Source: Spirosoma pollinicola
Lineage (GTDB): Bacteria > Bacteroidota > Bacteroidia > Cytophagales > Spirosomataceae
DNA length: 64,000 bases
Direction of reading: 5' to 3'
Assembly (NCBI RefSeq): GCF_002831565.1
Contig: NZ_CP025096.1
Span: forward strand, 3,201,027 to 3,265,026
Below the pieces are notes generated by a model. It was not told where the DNA came from, made no database searches, and worked only from the letters and a program-made list of their open reading frames with translations. Position 1 is the first letter of the stretch, and each line of letters begins with the position of its first letter. Position numbers and translations under genes: made by a program. Shown here one piece after another: positions 54,201-62,637 of the stretch.

Positions 54201-55922
54201 ATGCGCCTAACACTACTCGTCATTGTCATTGCGGCCAGTCTGAGCCGCCTTGCTGCCCAATCTGTAAAACCTACAAACAATAGTTATGATGTTCTCATTC
54301 GTAATGGCCTGATCTACGATGGATCGGGGAAACCACCGCAGCCGGGTGATGTAGGCATTCGGGGCGACCGTGTGGTTGCCATCGGAAAACTTACAAATGC
54401 CAAAGCCACCACGGTTATTGATGCGCAGGGTAAAGCCGTAGCGCCGGGGTTCATCAACGTGCTCTCGCATACGGGGCTTGAACTGATGCACGATGGCCAT
54501 GCCATGAGCGACACGAAACAGGGTATTACAACTGAAGTGTTCGGTGAAATCTCCTGGGGACCCGTTAACACCGATGCCATGCGGCAACAAATCAATATGA
54601 ATCTGAAACCGTATAACCTAACCTGCAACTGGACAACACTGGCCGATTTTATGGTCAAGTTACAGCAACGGGGCATTACCCCCAACATCGCATCGTACCT
54701 CGGTGCCGGTCAGGTTCGGGAGAGTGTGCTGGGCGAGGCCAACGTAAAACCCACTGCCGCCCAGTTGACCCAAATGCGAAGCATTGTCAGGAAGGCGATG
54801 GAAGAAGGGGCCTTGGGTATTACAACGGCCCTCATTTATCCGCCGAATACCTTTGCCAGCACCGACGAACTGGTTGCGCTTTGCCAGGAAGCCAGCCGCT
54901 ACGGTGGTCGTTACATTGCCCATATTCGCAGTGAAGGTGACCGGCTCGAAGAGGGCGTGAACGAACTGATCAAGATTGGACGCGAAGCCAACGTGCCGGT
55001 TGAACTGTACCATTTTAAGGCATCGGGGCAGCGTAACTGGCCCAGAATGCAGGCGGCCATTGAACTCATCAACACCGCTCGCCAGCAGGGGCAGGACGTA
55101 ACGGCAAATATGTACACCTATACCGCCGGAGCAACCGGCCTGACATCCTGTTTGCCGCCCTACCTATTCAACGGCGGTTTTATGGCGGGCTGGAAGCGAT
55201 TGCAGGACCCGGCTACCCGCCAGAAACTGGCCGCTGAAGTTCGGCAAAGCAGCAACGATTGGGAGAACATGTTTCAACTGGCAGGTTCGACCGATAATAT
55301 TTTGCTGACTGCTTTTGAGGTCGATTCCCTGAAAAAATATAACGGCAAAACGCTCGGACAAATAGCGGCCATCTGGCATAAAGACCCTGTAGAAACGGTC
55401 ATGGATCTGATCGTTGCCGATAAAAGCCGGGTCGAGACAACGTATTTTCTTATGTCGGAGGAGAACGTGAAAAAGGGCATCAGCCAGCCGTGGGTATCGT
55501 TTGGTTCCGATGCGGCCTCTATTTCCGACAACCGGAAAGATATTGGCGTTGTACACCCCCGTACATTTGGGAATTTTGCCCGCTTGCTGGGTAAATATGT
55601 TCGGGATGAGCAGGTTATGTCACTGGAGGAGGGCATTCGACGGTTAACGAGTTTACCGGCGGCAAATCATAAACTAGCCAAACGGGGCTTGCTTATGCCT
55701 GGTTATTTTGCTGATGTTGTCATCTTCGACCCGGCAACTATTGCCGATAGAGCGACCTTTGCCGACCCTTTTCAATATTCCGTAGGAGTCCAGCATGTGC
55801 TGATAAATGGCAAACTGGTGTTGAAAGATGGCGAACATACGGGTGTATTGCCCGGGCGGGCCATCTGGGGACCGGGCCGAACGAGCCGCATGCCCCAGCG
55901 GAAGATGGTCTTAGCGAATTAA
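54201..55922 (+). CDS. D-aminoacylase-like amidohydrolase with altered metal motif
   Basis: This 573-residue protein has a signal peptide (near LAAQS). It has the amidohydrolase layout of N-acyl-D-amino-acid deacylases: VLIRNGLIYDGSG at the start, GQVRESVLGE, GALGITTALIYPP, YIAHIRSEGDRLEE, LYHFKASG and a C-terminal FADVVIFDP. The usual HxH metal pair after APGFI is replaced by NVLSHTGLEL, so only one His remains. Either it binds one metal or has changed activity. The gene is convergent with the T9SS-sorted protein gene, and the 3' ends overlap by 12 bp. Confidence 0.85.
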   Translation: MRLTLLVIVIAASLSRLAAQSVKPTNNSYDVLIRNGLIYDGSGKPPQPGDVGIRGDRVVAIGKLTNAKATTVIDAQGKAVAPGFINVLSHTGLELMHDGHAMSDTKQGITTEVFGEISWGPVNTDAMRQQINMNLKPYNLTCNWTTLADFMVKLQQRGITPNIASYLGAGQVRESVLGEANVKPTAAQLTQMRSIVRKAMEEGALGITTALIYPPNTFASTDELVALCQEASRYGGRYIAHIRSEGDRLEEGVNELIKIGREANVPVELYHFKASGQRNWPRMQAAIELINTARQQGQDVTANMYTYTAGATGLTSCLPPYLFNGGFMAGWKRLQDPATRQKLAAEVRQSSNDWENMFQLAGSTDNILLTAFEVDSLKKYNGKTLGQIAAIWHKDPVETVMDLIVADKSRVETTYFLMSEENVKKGISQPWVSFGSDAASISDNRKDIGVVHPRTFGNFARLLGKYVRDEQVMSLEEGIRRLTSLPAANHKLAKRGLLMPGYFADVVIFDPATIADRATFADPFQYSVGVQHVLINGKLVLKDGEHTGVLPGRAIWGPGRTSRMPQRKMVLAN

Positions 55923-58277
55923 CACTAACCTGCCGCGGATGATCGGTTTTTCCGGCACAGTATACAGCGTATAGGCGTAAACCCCCGTTGGCAGGGAGGT
56001 TCCGTTCAGCGTTCCATCAAACGGGTTCGTGTAGCCCACCCCCGACGAGTAAATGATTTCGCCCCATCGGTTGAAAATCCGTACAATGGCGTTGGGAAAG
56101 GCTTCGATACCCATCAAGTCCCACACATCATTTTGCCCATCACCATTTGGGGTGAAGGCATCAGGTATCAACACCTGGGCAAAAACCGTGATATGAATAG
56201 TGTCTTTAACCTCGCAACCTGTGCTGTTTTTAACATCGACAGTATAAGTAATGTCGTTTTGAATATCGGTGATTGTCGGGTTAGCGGTACTCGGATTGTC
56301 CAGGTAAGTTGATCCAGCCCATTGAAACTGGTTTGGATTTCCCGTATAAACCGGATTCAGTGTAAATGTATTGCCTTTGTAGGTTGTCAGAGAATCCAAT
56401 AACTGAATAGTTGGGGTGGGCGCTACAACGGCGATACGGGTTGCAACGGTTCCGGCACATTCAGGAGCCGCTTTCACCGTATATGTCAACGGGTGATTAC
56501 CAATACCTGCCAGCTGTGGACTGAACAACGAATCGGTAACACCGGTGCCACTAAATTCGCCCCCTGCCGGGCTGCCGGTTAAGGTGTGTAGTGGCTGATC
56601 CGGTCCGCAAACTCCCGGAATCGAGTCAAACGTAACCGTCAATGCTGCGAGTTGAGTAATCACTGCGGGTGAAGATTTGCCTTCGCAACCGAAACTGTCC
56701 GTAGCCGTCAGTACAAATGAACCCGGCGTGTTGGTCGAGTACCGAGAACTGGTACTGTCTACCGTTACCCCATCTTTTTGCCAGTTATAGCTAATGCCCC
56801 CGCTGCCCTCAAGGGCCAGCGAAGCACCCGGACAGATGCGATTCTGTCCAGATTCCGACTGGATAACCGCCTGAACCGCAGCTGACCGATCCACTACAGC
56901 TGTATCGCTGTTGATCTTACAGCCATAGGCCGTATTTCTTGTCATGACCCAATAGTTGCCTGGTTGTGTGGTTGATACCGAATCGGTCGTTTGTCCGGCC
57001 AGCGCCTGATTATCCCGATACCATTGGTACGTAACCTTGGTTGGGGCTGTTGCCAATAAGTGTACCGTACCCGTTGTAGCGCACAAATGACCCCTTTCAT
57101 ACAGTTTCGCTTTGCTGTTAATGACCGTTACGGTTACGTTCTCAGAATTTCCCACTTTACTACAAACTGCTTTTTGCGATACAACGACCATATAAATGCC
57201 CGGTTCACTTACTGTTATGGATGAGTTGGTAGCGCCTGCTATATTAACGCCGTTCTGACGCCACTGATAATTCCAGTTTGCGTTGACAGCTGCCTGAAGA
57301 ACACTAGACTCACCCTGACAGATGGTTGACGAAAGCAACGCAGGCCGATCTGTGATCTGAACGGCCGGATCAGGGGTGGTTTGAGAGGGACAGTCAATGA
57401 CTAAAAATTGAAAATCGCGCCGGACTTCGCCAATTTTCACACCGTTTCGATATTCTTCGACTTTAACCGCAAACACAAAAAGACCTAACTGGGTAGCTGT
57501 TACCGAGAGCTTACCCGTACGGGCATCAACAGTCAGACTTGGGTTACCGGGCATCGAATTATTGGCATCATATTCCGATAACCAATTTACATCCGGGTAT
57601 GGACCCGCCGAGACTGTATTTTGGGAATTCCCCTTCTGGTTAAGGGGGGTAATCATGGAATAGCGAAGTTCGTCGCCGTCAGTATCGGAGCCATCAAATC
57701 CAAAGGTAAAGGGAGAGCCGAGGCAAATGTATTCACCGTTTATGGTGCCAAAATGAGGGGAAGAATTGGTGAAAGCTTGCCCGTTCTGCTGGAGAGCCGG
57801 AAATTCCAGATAAAACGTAAAGCCCGTTTGATCGGGCGTGGCAATATTATTAATACCCGCATTTCGATTGCGCGTCTGATACGACATGTAGTATCCCTGC
57901 GCATCTCCATAGTTGGCCGGGTCGAGTTGAATGTCCGCTTCGTAGGTCCAGACCACAAAATTTAGATTTCGCTGAGAAGCGCAATAGGCATTTGCATAAA
58001 CGACGGGTGCTTTTGTGCCTGTTTGCCTGACGGTGAAGACCATCATCTGGGCGTTGTCGCTTTTGCGGAAAATACCAACCAGCCCTGAACTTGCCTGTCT
58101 ATTTATGCCCTGCGTTCCGTTTTCCAGGTAATTCGTAACCGTTATCCGGTAATGACCCGGCACATCACCAACCGCATGCATTTCCAACTGGCCACCAACC
58201 TGGTGAGTGGCCAGAGACGGAAGCGATGTGCCTACTACAAGAAGCCAGATGATGCACAGAAAAGTAAATAGCCTCAT
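55911..58277 (-). CDS. Secreted protein with T9SS (gliding-motility type) C-terminal domain
   Basis: The ATG at 58277 gives 788 residues with a signal peptide ending near LPSLATHQ. Residues 25-310 look like a surface beta domain. Several Ig-like repeats follow (about 315-690), seen as WNYQWRQNGVNIAGATN, VTYQWYRDNQAL and ISYNWQKDGVTVD. The last 85 residues are the type B type IX sorting domain (CHU_C): IPDAFTPNGDGQNDVWDLMG, IFNRWGEIIYSS, GVYAYTLYT. The protein should be secreted or attached to the cell surface. Its role is unknown; adhesion is possible. Confidence 0.92.
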   Translation of the reverse strand: MRLFTFLCIIWLLVVGTSLPSLATHQVGGQLEMHAVGDVPGHYRITVTNYLENGTQGINRQASSGLVGIFRKSDNAQMMVFTVRQTGTKAPVVYANAYCASQRNLNFVVWTYEADIQLDPANYGDAQGYYMSYQTRNRNAGINNIATPDQTGFTFYLEFPALQQNGQAFTNSSPHFGTINGEYICLGSPFTFGFDGSDTDGDELRYSMITPLNQKGNSQNTVSAGPYPDVNWLSEYDANNSMPGNPSLTVDARTGKLSVTATQLGLFVFAVKVEEYRNGVKIGEVRRDFQFLVIDCPSQTTPDPAVQITDRPALLSSTICQGESSVLQAAVNANWNYQWRQNGVNIAGATNSSITVSEPGIYMVVVSQKAVCSKVGNSENVTVTVINSKAKLYERGHLCATTGTVHLLATAPTKVTYQWYRDNQALAGQTTDSVSTTQPGNYWVMTRNTAYGCKINSDTAVVDRSAAVQAVIQSESGQNRICPGASLALEGSGGISYNWQKDGVTVDSTSSRYSTNTPGSFVLTATDSFGCEGKSSPAVITQLAALTVTFDSIPGVCGPDQPLHTLTGSPAGGEFSGTGVTDSLFSPQLAGIGNHPLTYTVKAAPECAGTVATRIAVVAPTPTIQLLDSLTTYKGNTFTLNPVYTGNPNQFQWAGSTYLDNPSTANPTITDIQNDITYTVDVKNSTGCEVKDTIHITVFAQVLIPDAFTPNGDGQNDVWDLMGIEAFPNAIVRIFNRWGEIIYSSGVGYTNPFDGTLNGTSLPTGVYAYTLYTVPEKPIIRGRLVLIR

Positions 58278-58401
58278 AAACAAGTGGTTCTACATCTACT
58301 GATTATTTGGTCATTCCGGCTGTGTTTGGTGGTGGATCGTTACACGAAAAGGCAACTAAATTAATGAATATCAGGACGTTTTAGGCCAGCAGAGCCTACC
58401 T

Positions 58402-58462
58402 ATTCTATAAAGGCGAATCTGCTCACAATATACGCATTGGAGCAGATTCGCCTTTATAGAAT
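58402..58462. repeat. Perfect 23-bp inverted repeat at the end of the redox operon
   Basis: Arms 58402-58424 and 58440-58462 are exact complements around a 15-base loop; the arm is ATTCTATAAAGGCGAATC then TGCTC. It lies 2 bases after the DUF3570 stop codon. No T-run follows on the minus strand, so it is more likely an mRNA-stabilising or insertion-type palindrome than a classical terminator. Confidence 0.9.
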
Positions 58463-58464
58463 CG

Positions 58465-59670
58465 TTATTTCAACTTTGCCAGCAGGGTAAGGCTATTGGC
58501 GACCATGCCGGTTGTTCGTACATAATGACCGTAGCGCAACTCGACACTTTGCCAATGACCGATGCCAAACAATCCACCCGGTGGTGCCATACGAACGCCA
58601 GTGCCAATAAACTGACTATTGAAACCCGAAATGTCATAATCGCTGGTGTAGTATTTATCCGTTGTACTATGCTGACCATAGGGGGCAAAATATCGAACGG
58701 CCGTCTGGTGACTGAACCGATAGAATGGACTGATTGACATGAATGACGTGAGCTTTATGGGCGTTTCGAGGTTGATGGTGTGCGCCTGCATACCCCAATC
58801 GTCGATGTAATAGCGGTAGAACGTTCGGATCACAACCCGGTCGCCCATGAAGTAATGCAGCCGAAGGCCAATGGGCAACTTCAGGCGACTACCGGGTAAT
58901 CGTTCCACCGTTTCGGCCCCGTCCTGAAAATAAATTCGATGGAAAGGTGTGCTCAGAAGCCCCTGCTGATAAGCCGGTTCTACGGTAAGCAAAACCTGTA
59001 ATCGCTTGTTGATAATCTGCGACAGCGACAGGCTGACATTGTAGGAGTTTCTTGGTTTGTAATCTACCGGGTCTCTATCGCCATGCGCCCCGGAACCATA
59101 GCCTTCGGGACGGAGTTCGGGCGGGAGAATTGCTTTCCACGTATCGAAAAAAGCGCCCCCTTTCAGGCTTATTTCCCGGTTGTTATCGGCCGATGCTTTG
59201 GCAAAACTGAAATTTATACCGTACGACTTGTAATCATATTCGGTTGAGTAGGAGAGGGCAACACCCTTTGTCGTCCGTGAATCGTCGTTATGTACGCTCC
59301 AGGCGATGGACGGGTAAACGTGCGTATCACTTTTAGAGGCTGACGAAACCGTTAGCGGGTCAATATTATCCGAAGACGCCGATGTGTAGTGGTCAATATT
59401 GAAATCGAAGACAAATGTATGCTGACGATTTCGACGGTCGGTAGTTTTTAGGACAAGATCGAGCGACTGTGCATAGTCGGTCAGGTGTTCAGTACCGATT
59501 CCGCCTGTTACGGCTGAGTTGTTACCGTCCTGCTGGTAATAACTTGATACGAAATTCACTTCTTCAATTTTTAGCTTACGATCCGCGTAGGCTGGCTTGT
59601 CAAGCGACTGAGTATAACCACCTTTCCATAAACTAAGCAGTAATCCAACCGAAATACAGATTTTTTTCAT
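58465..59670 (-). CDS. DUF3570 outer-membrane barrel-like protein
   Basis: This 401-residue protein has a signal peptide (MKKICISVGLLLSLWKGGY). The rest consists of alternating strands with aromatic girdle residues (LRLHYFMGDRVVIRTFYRYY, WQSVELRYGHYVRTTG) and fits an outer-membrane beta-barrel of DUF3570. DUF3570 genes commonly sit beside DUF4266 and ApbE genes. It is the last gene of the five-gene cluster, 12 bases after DUF4266. A GSGAHGD segment (about 193-199) faintly resembles an ApbE flavinylation site but lacks the acceptor Thr/Ser at the end. Confidence 0.85.
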   Translation of the reverse strand: MKKICISVGLLLSLWKGGYTQSLDKPAYADRKLKIEEVNFVSSYYQQDGNNSAVTGGIGTEHLTDYAQSLDLVLKTTDRRNRQHTFVFDFNIDHYTSASSDNIDPLTVSSASKSDTHVYPSIAWSVHNDDSRTTKGVALSYSTEYDYKSYGINFSFAKASADNNREISLKGGAFFDTWKAILPPELRPEGYGSGAHGDRDPVDYKPRNSYNVSLSLSQIINKRLQVLLTVEPAYQQGLLSTPFHRIYFQDGAETVERLPGSRLKLPIGLRLHYFMGDRVVIRTFYRYYIDDWGMQAHTINLETPIKLTSFMSISPFYRFSHQTAVRYFAPYGQHSTTDKYYTSDYDISGFNSQFIGTGVRMAPPGGLFGIGHWQSVELRYGHYVRTTGMVANSLTLLAKLK

Positions 59671-59682
59671 TGTTCTTTTTGC

Positions 59683-59907
59683 TTAGTTACAGCCACAACC
59701 GCCACCGCTCTTTCCTCCGTTTGCACCCGCAGCGCCTTCGCGATATAGGTAAAAATTTTGCTCGAACTTCTCAGATTTTCGCGCCGATAATTCCATTTCG
59801 GCGTCGTTGATCCGGTTTTTCTGATACTCTTTAACCGTTACACAACCTGACAGGCTGAGCAAAATGAGGCCTATCAACGAGGCCGTTTTAGTGAATTGCA
59901 TTGTCAT
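59683..59907 (-). CDS. DUF4266 small lipoprotein with Gly/Cys tail
   Basis: The 74-residue form from the ATG at 59907 begins with a lipoprotein signal with lipobox LSGC; ATG at 59901 or TTG at 59928 are alternatives. The mature part is short: a charged helix (YQKNRINDAEMELSARKSEK), FEQNFYLYREGA, then a flexible tail GANGGKSGGGCGCN with two cysteines. It fits DUF4266, a family without known function. The tail could bind metal, accept a modification or form a disulfide. It lies between apbE and the DUF3570 gene. Confidence 0.85.
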   Translation of the reverse strand: MTMQFTKTASLIGLILLSLSGCVTVKEYQKNRINDAEMELSARKSEKFEQNFYLYREGAAGANGGKSGGGCGCN

Positions 59908-59929
59908 TTGTATCAAGTGGCTGTACACG

Positions 59930-60886
59930 TTAGCAGGCTAAAGCCGGGGACTTAACATTAATGTTGGCGGAGGTAAACAGGCTATTCTTGTCGTCAATTA
60001 TGATGCAGGCAATGTTCCGCATCTGGTTAATCAGATTCAATCCCACCCGAACGCCCATAACCATAACCGGTGTAGCCAGGGCATCGGCCAGTTCGGCATT
60101 GGGCGCAATGATGGTAACGCTTTTTATTCCCGATACCGGATAGCCGGTCTTCGGGTCGATGGTATGCGAGTAGCGTCTGCCGTTAATAATCGCATATTTT
60201 TCGTAGTTGCCGGATGTGGCAATGGCCATGTCGCTGATCGCCAGATATGAAAATGCCTCATGCGTCGATAGATTGGGATCAGCAATACCAATTGTCCAGG
60301 GTTTGCCAGTGGGTTGAGTACCCCAAGTGTTCAGGTCGCCAGCCGCGTTGACAATACCACTTTCGACCCCGTGTTCGCGTAAAACCCGTTTTGCCTGTTC
60401 GGCGGCATACCCTTTACCAATACCGCCAAACCCGATTCGCATTCCTTTCTCTTTCAGAAAGACCGTATGCTGCTCGTTGTTAAGTACCACATTTTTGTAA
60501 TTGATGAGCTTGATCATATTTCGGGCGGTTTTTGGATCGGGTAGGGCGGTCATGGTAGTATCAAAATTCCAGAGCCGTTTATCAATCGAACCGAATGTAA
60601 TATCGAAAGCGCCTTGCGTCAGGGTCGACAATCGGAGTGATCGCTCAATGAGGGCAAACACTTCGGGGTCGACCTGAATGGGCTGGATACCGGCGTTTGC
60701 GTTGATCTGATTGGTCTGACTGTCATTACTATACGTCGTTAGTAGCCGTTCAATACGGCTGATTTCGGCAACGGCTTCATCGAGCCGTTCGTTGGCCCAA
60801 CCTGCATCGGGGCTAACGACGCTCAACTCAAAACGGTTGCCCATGAGCCGTTGTACCCGTTTATGAATGAGGGGAGGGACGGTCAT
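59930..60886 (-). CDS. apbE: FAD:protein FMN transferase (ApbE family)
   Basis: This 318-residue ApbE-fold enzyme transfers FMN from FAD to a Ser/Thr of target proteins, normally in the periplasm. Conserved parts are visible: TQGAFDITFGSIDKRLWNFD, GGIGKGYAAEQAKRVLREHG, IVNAAGDLNTWG, and SGNYEKYAIINGRRYSHTID with DPKTGYPVSG for the Mg site. Unusually, the N-terminus (MTVPPLIHKRVQRLMG) has no signal peptide or lipobox, and the ATG overlaps the thioredoxin-like gene by 4 bp. No standard flavinylation motif is evident in its neighbours. Confidence 0.9.
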   Translation of the reverse strand: MTVPPLIHKRVQRLMGNRFELSVVSPDAGWANERLDEAVAEISRIERLLTTYSNDSQTNQINANAGIQPIQVDPEVFALIERSLRLSTLTQGAFDITFGSIDKRLWNFDTTMTALPDPKTARNMIKLINYKNVVLNNEQHTVFLKEKGMRIGFGGIGKGYAAEQAKRVLREHGVESGIVNAAGDLNTWGTQPTGKPWTIGIADPNLSTHEAFSYLAISDMAIATSGNYEKYAIINGRRYSHTIDPKTGYPVSGIKSVTIIAPNAELADALATPVMVMGVRVGLNLINQMRNIACIIIDDKNSLFTSANINVKSPALAC

Positions 60887-61326
60887 TTTGTGGTTGGGCT
60901 AAAAGGCTGGATGGTCTCAACGAATGACGATACCGTTAAGGATTGGTTATAGCCATCCCACTCTTTTAATACCGTGCCATTAGCATCGAGCAATACTGTA
61001 AAAGGAAACTTGCCCTGCCTGTTATATTTTTCGGCCAATGCTTCATTATGGGCAGTTTGTTTACTGTCTAACTGATTTTTAGATAAACGCGGGAAATCTG
61101 CCCGAACCAGTATCAGATTGTCGTTGGCAAACTGGCCGAACTCAGCCGATTCGAATATGTTTTTTTTGAGTTTTATACATGGCCCGCACCAGTCGGAACC
61201 CGAAAAGTTAAGTAAGATTAACTTGTGGGATTGGGCTGCTTCCGTTTTAGCCTGCTCGAAATTAAGTTGCCAGGCTGGGGCAGCGGTAAATAGGCAGAAT
61301 ACGAATGAAATTAGCGCAAGTTTCAT
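60883..61326 (-). CDS. Secreted thioredoxin-like protein
   Basis: This 147-residue protein has a signal peptide (LISFVFCLFTAAPAWQ) and a thioredoxin fold with active site WCGPC (about 47-51) in NFSGSDWCGPCIKLKK. The cis-Pro region is GKFPFTVLLD. It is probably a periplasmic disulfide reductase or isomerase, or a DUF255/thioredoxin_7-type protein. Its target could be the Cys-tailed DUF4266 lipoprotein (inference). It overlaps apbE by 4 bp and follows the Rieske gene by 37 bases. Confidence 0.9.
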   Translation of the reverse strand: MKLALISFVFCLFTAAPAWQLNFEQAKTEAAQSHKLILLNFSGSDWCGPCIKLKKNIFESAEFGQFANDNLILVRADFPRLSKNQLDSKQTAHNEALAEKYNRQGKFPFTVLLDANGTVLKEWDGYNQSLTVSSFVETIQPFSPTTK

Positions 61327-61363
61327 GTCAGGTCTGTTTTGTTAATAATTGAGTGATTAGCGA

Positions 61364-61897
61364 TTAACTATATACGACCAGCGTTTTACCGTCGGTAGCA
61401 GTTTTATAAACGGCAATGCCCCGACTGCCAAAGCTATTTTTTCCTTTACCCGTCAGGTCAAATCGGGCACCGTGCTGGGTGCAATAAAATTCTGTTTTGT
61501 TGAATATGATCGCTTTTTTGGGCTCATGACTGCATGTCTGAGTCACGGCAACATATACGCCTGTGCTTACCTGAGCGACAACAATGCCACTCTGCGCCAG
61601 ATAGCCACCAACCGTTTTGAGAGCCGTTGCCGCCGAGCTGGTTAAATCAATAGTGAGCAGTCGACTCGTGATCTTGCTCAGATCCACACCACTTGTTGTT
61701 GTGGTTGTCGTTGTTGGTGTTGTAGTCGTGCCCGACGTAGTAGTCGTTGTTGTTGGAGTCGTTACCGTTGTGCTTTGCGTTCCGGCCAGTGTCAACGCAT
61801 TCACAACGGTATCTTCCTCCCGAACGCAGGAAGTTAATGCCGCCATCAGGGCTGCTCCGGTGAAGCCCATTGACTTAAGAAATTCGAAACGTGTCAT
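61364..61897 (-). CDS. Rieske [2Fe-2S] lipoprotein with poly-Thr linker
   Basis: This 177-residue protein begins MTRFEFLKSMGFTGAALM and ends its signal at LTSC (Cys24), so it is a likely lipoprotein. The signal resembles a Tat signal but has one Arg where RR is expected. A linker of about 27 residues (43-70) is almost all Thr with a few Pro, Gly and Ser. The C-terminal domain carries the Rieske ligands CSH (about 122-124) and CTQH (about 138-141), binding [2Fe-2S]. It is the first gene of the leftward cluster and should be a one-electron carrier at the envelope. Confidence 0.88.
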   Translation of the reverse strand: MTRFEFLKSMGFTGAALMAALTSCVREEDTVVNALTLAGTQSTTVTTPTTTTTTSGTTTTPTTTTTTTSGVDLSKITSRLLTIDLTSSAATALKTVGGYLAQSGIVVAQVSTGVYVAVTQTCSHEPKKAIIFNKTEFYCTQHGARFDLTGKGKNSFGSRGIAVYKTATDGKTLVVYS

Positions 61898-62205
61898 AGG
61901 TAATTGCTGCGGCTATATGATTGTATTCATTTTATTGACAATACGTCAGCGTATACTAAAACGTGGCAAACTAAATCTGTAAAAATTAGAGAGCGATTAT
62001 CCGAACTGCAGTCCCAACAGGAATACGAAAATAACGTATTGACCGTTGCCTTAGTGTGAAAAACAAGAATTGATTGACAAATAAATCACCCTATTAATCT
62101 GAAACTGATACAAAACGGTGGTTCAGGTTTTGTAAATTTTCAGCATGGTGCGTTCGTTTTAAGAAGATGAAAGGCTAGTATCATGCCAAACGGGAAATAC
62201 TCAGT
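61898..62205. other. Intergenic region upstream of the redox cluster
   Basis: These 308 bases are AT-rich and hold no ORF that I can support. They should contain the promoter of the Rieske-led operon. A near-match to the -7 box, TAGTTTG on the minus strand near 61969-61975, lacks one base of the consensus spacing. Confidence 0.4.
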
Positions 62206-62616
62206 CTACGTATTTCGTAAAAGCCATTGTCTTGACTCGTTATCGTCAATAAAATAGCGCGACGAGCATTGTTCATTCAGACTGGTGGATGCCCGAATAA
62301 CCATGTCGGCTCCCAGTTTGGAAAACTGGTTCAAGTCTGTTAAAATAACAGCCACTCTAACTTGCTGTGGTAAACCCGGGTTAGATTGTGGCAGCCATTG
62401 CTGAATGAACCAATGGATATCGACCGGATTAAACATCCTTAACTGTTGCAAATTAATTGACCATCGTTTGATTAGATGCCGCTTGGCGAGGGCCATAATG
62501 GCTAGTGAGCCATCCCTGAAGTTTTCGGAGGTTGGTATTCCCGTCCATGTTTGTTGTAATAGATGAATACCACACTCAACATTGACCATAACGTGCTCAT
62601 TTTGATATGTTTTCAT
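62206..62616 (-). CDS. Hypothetical protein, possibly STAS-like
   Basis: From the ATG at 62616 the protein has 136 residues; a TTG at 62634 is the longer alternative. There is no signal peptide. The alternating strand-helix pattern (HVMVNVECGIHLLQQTW, VAVILTDLNQFSKLGADMV) recalls small SpoIIAA/STAS-type proteins of Bacteroidota, but I see no decisive motif. It follows the 87-residue gene by 21 bases on the same strand, which suggests a two-gene unit. Confidence 0.55.
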   Translation of the reverse strand: MKTYQNEHVMVNVECGIHLLQQTWTGIPTSENFRDGSLAIMALAKRHLIKRWSINLQQLRMFNPVDIHWFIQQWLPQSNPGLPQQVRVAVILTDLNQFSKLGADMVIRASTSLNEQCSSRYFIDDNESRQWLLRNT

Positions 62617-62637
62617 GAGATTCAGTAAGGGCAAGGG

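Noticed and set aside
61617..61982. A plus-strand Val-rich frame opposite the Rieske gene
   Set aside because: The Val runs are the antisense reading of the Thr codons in the linker.
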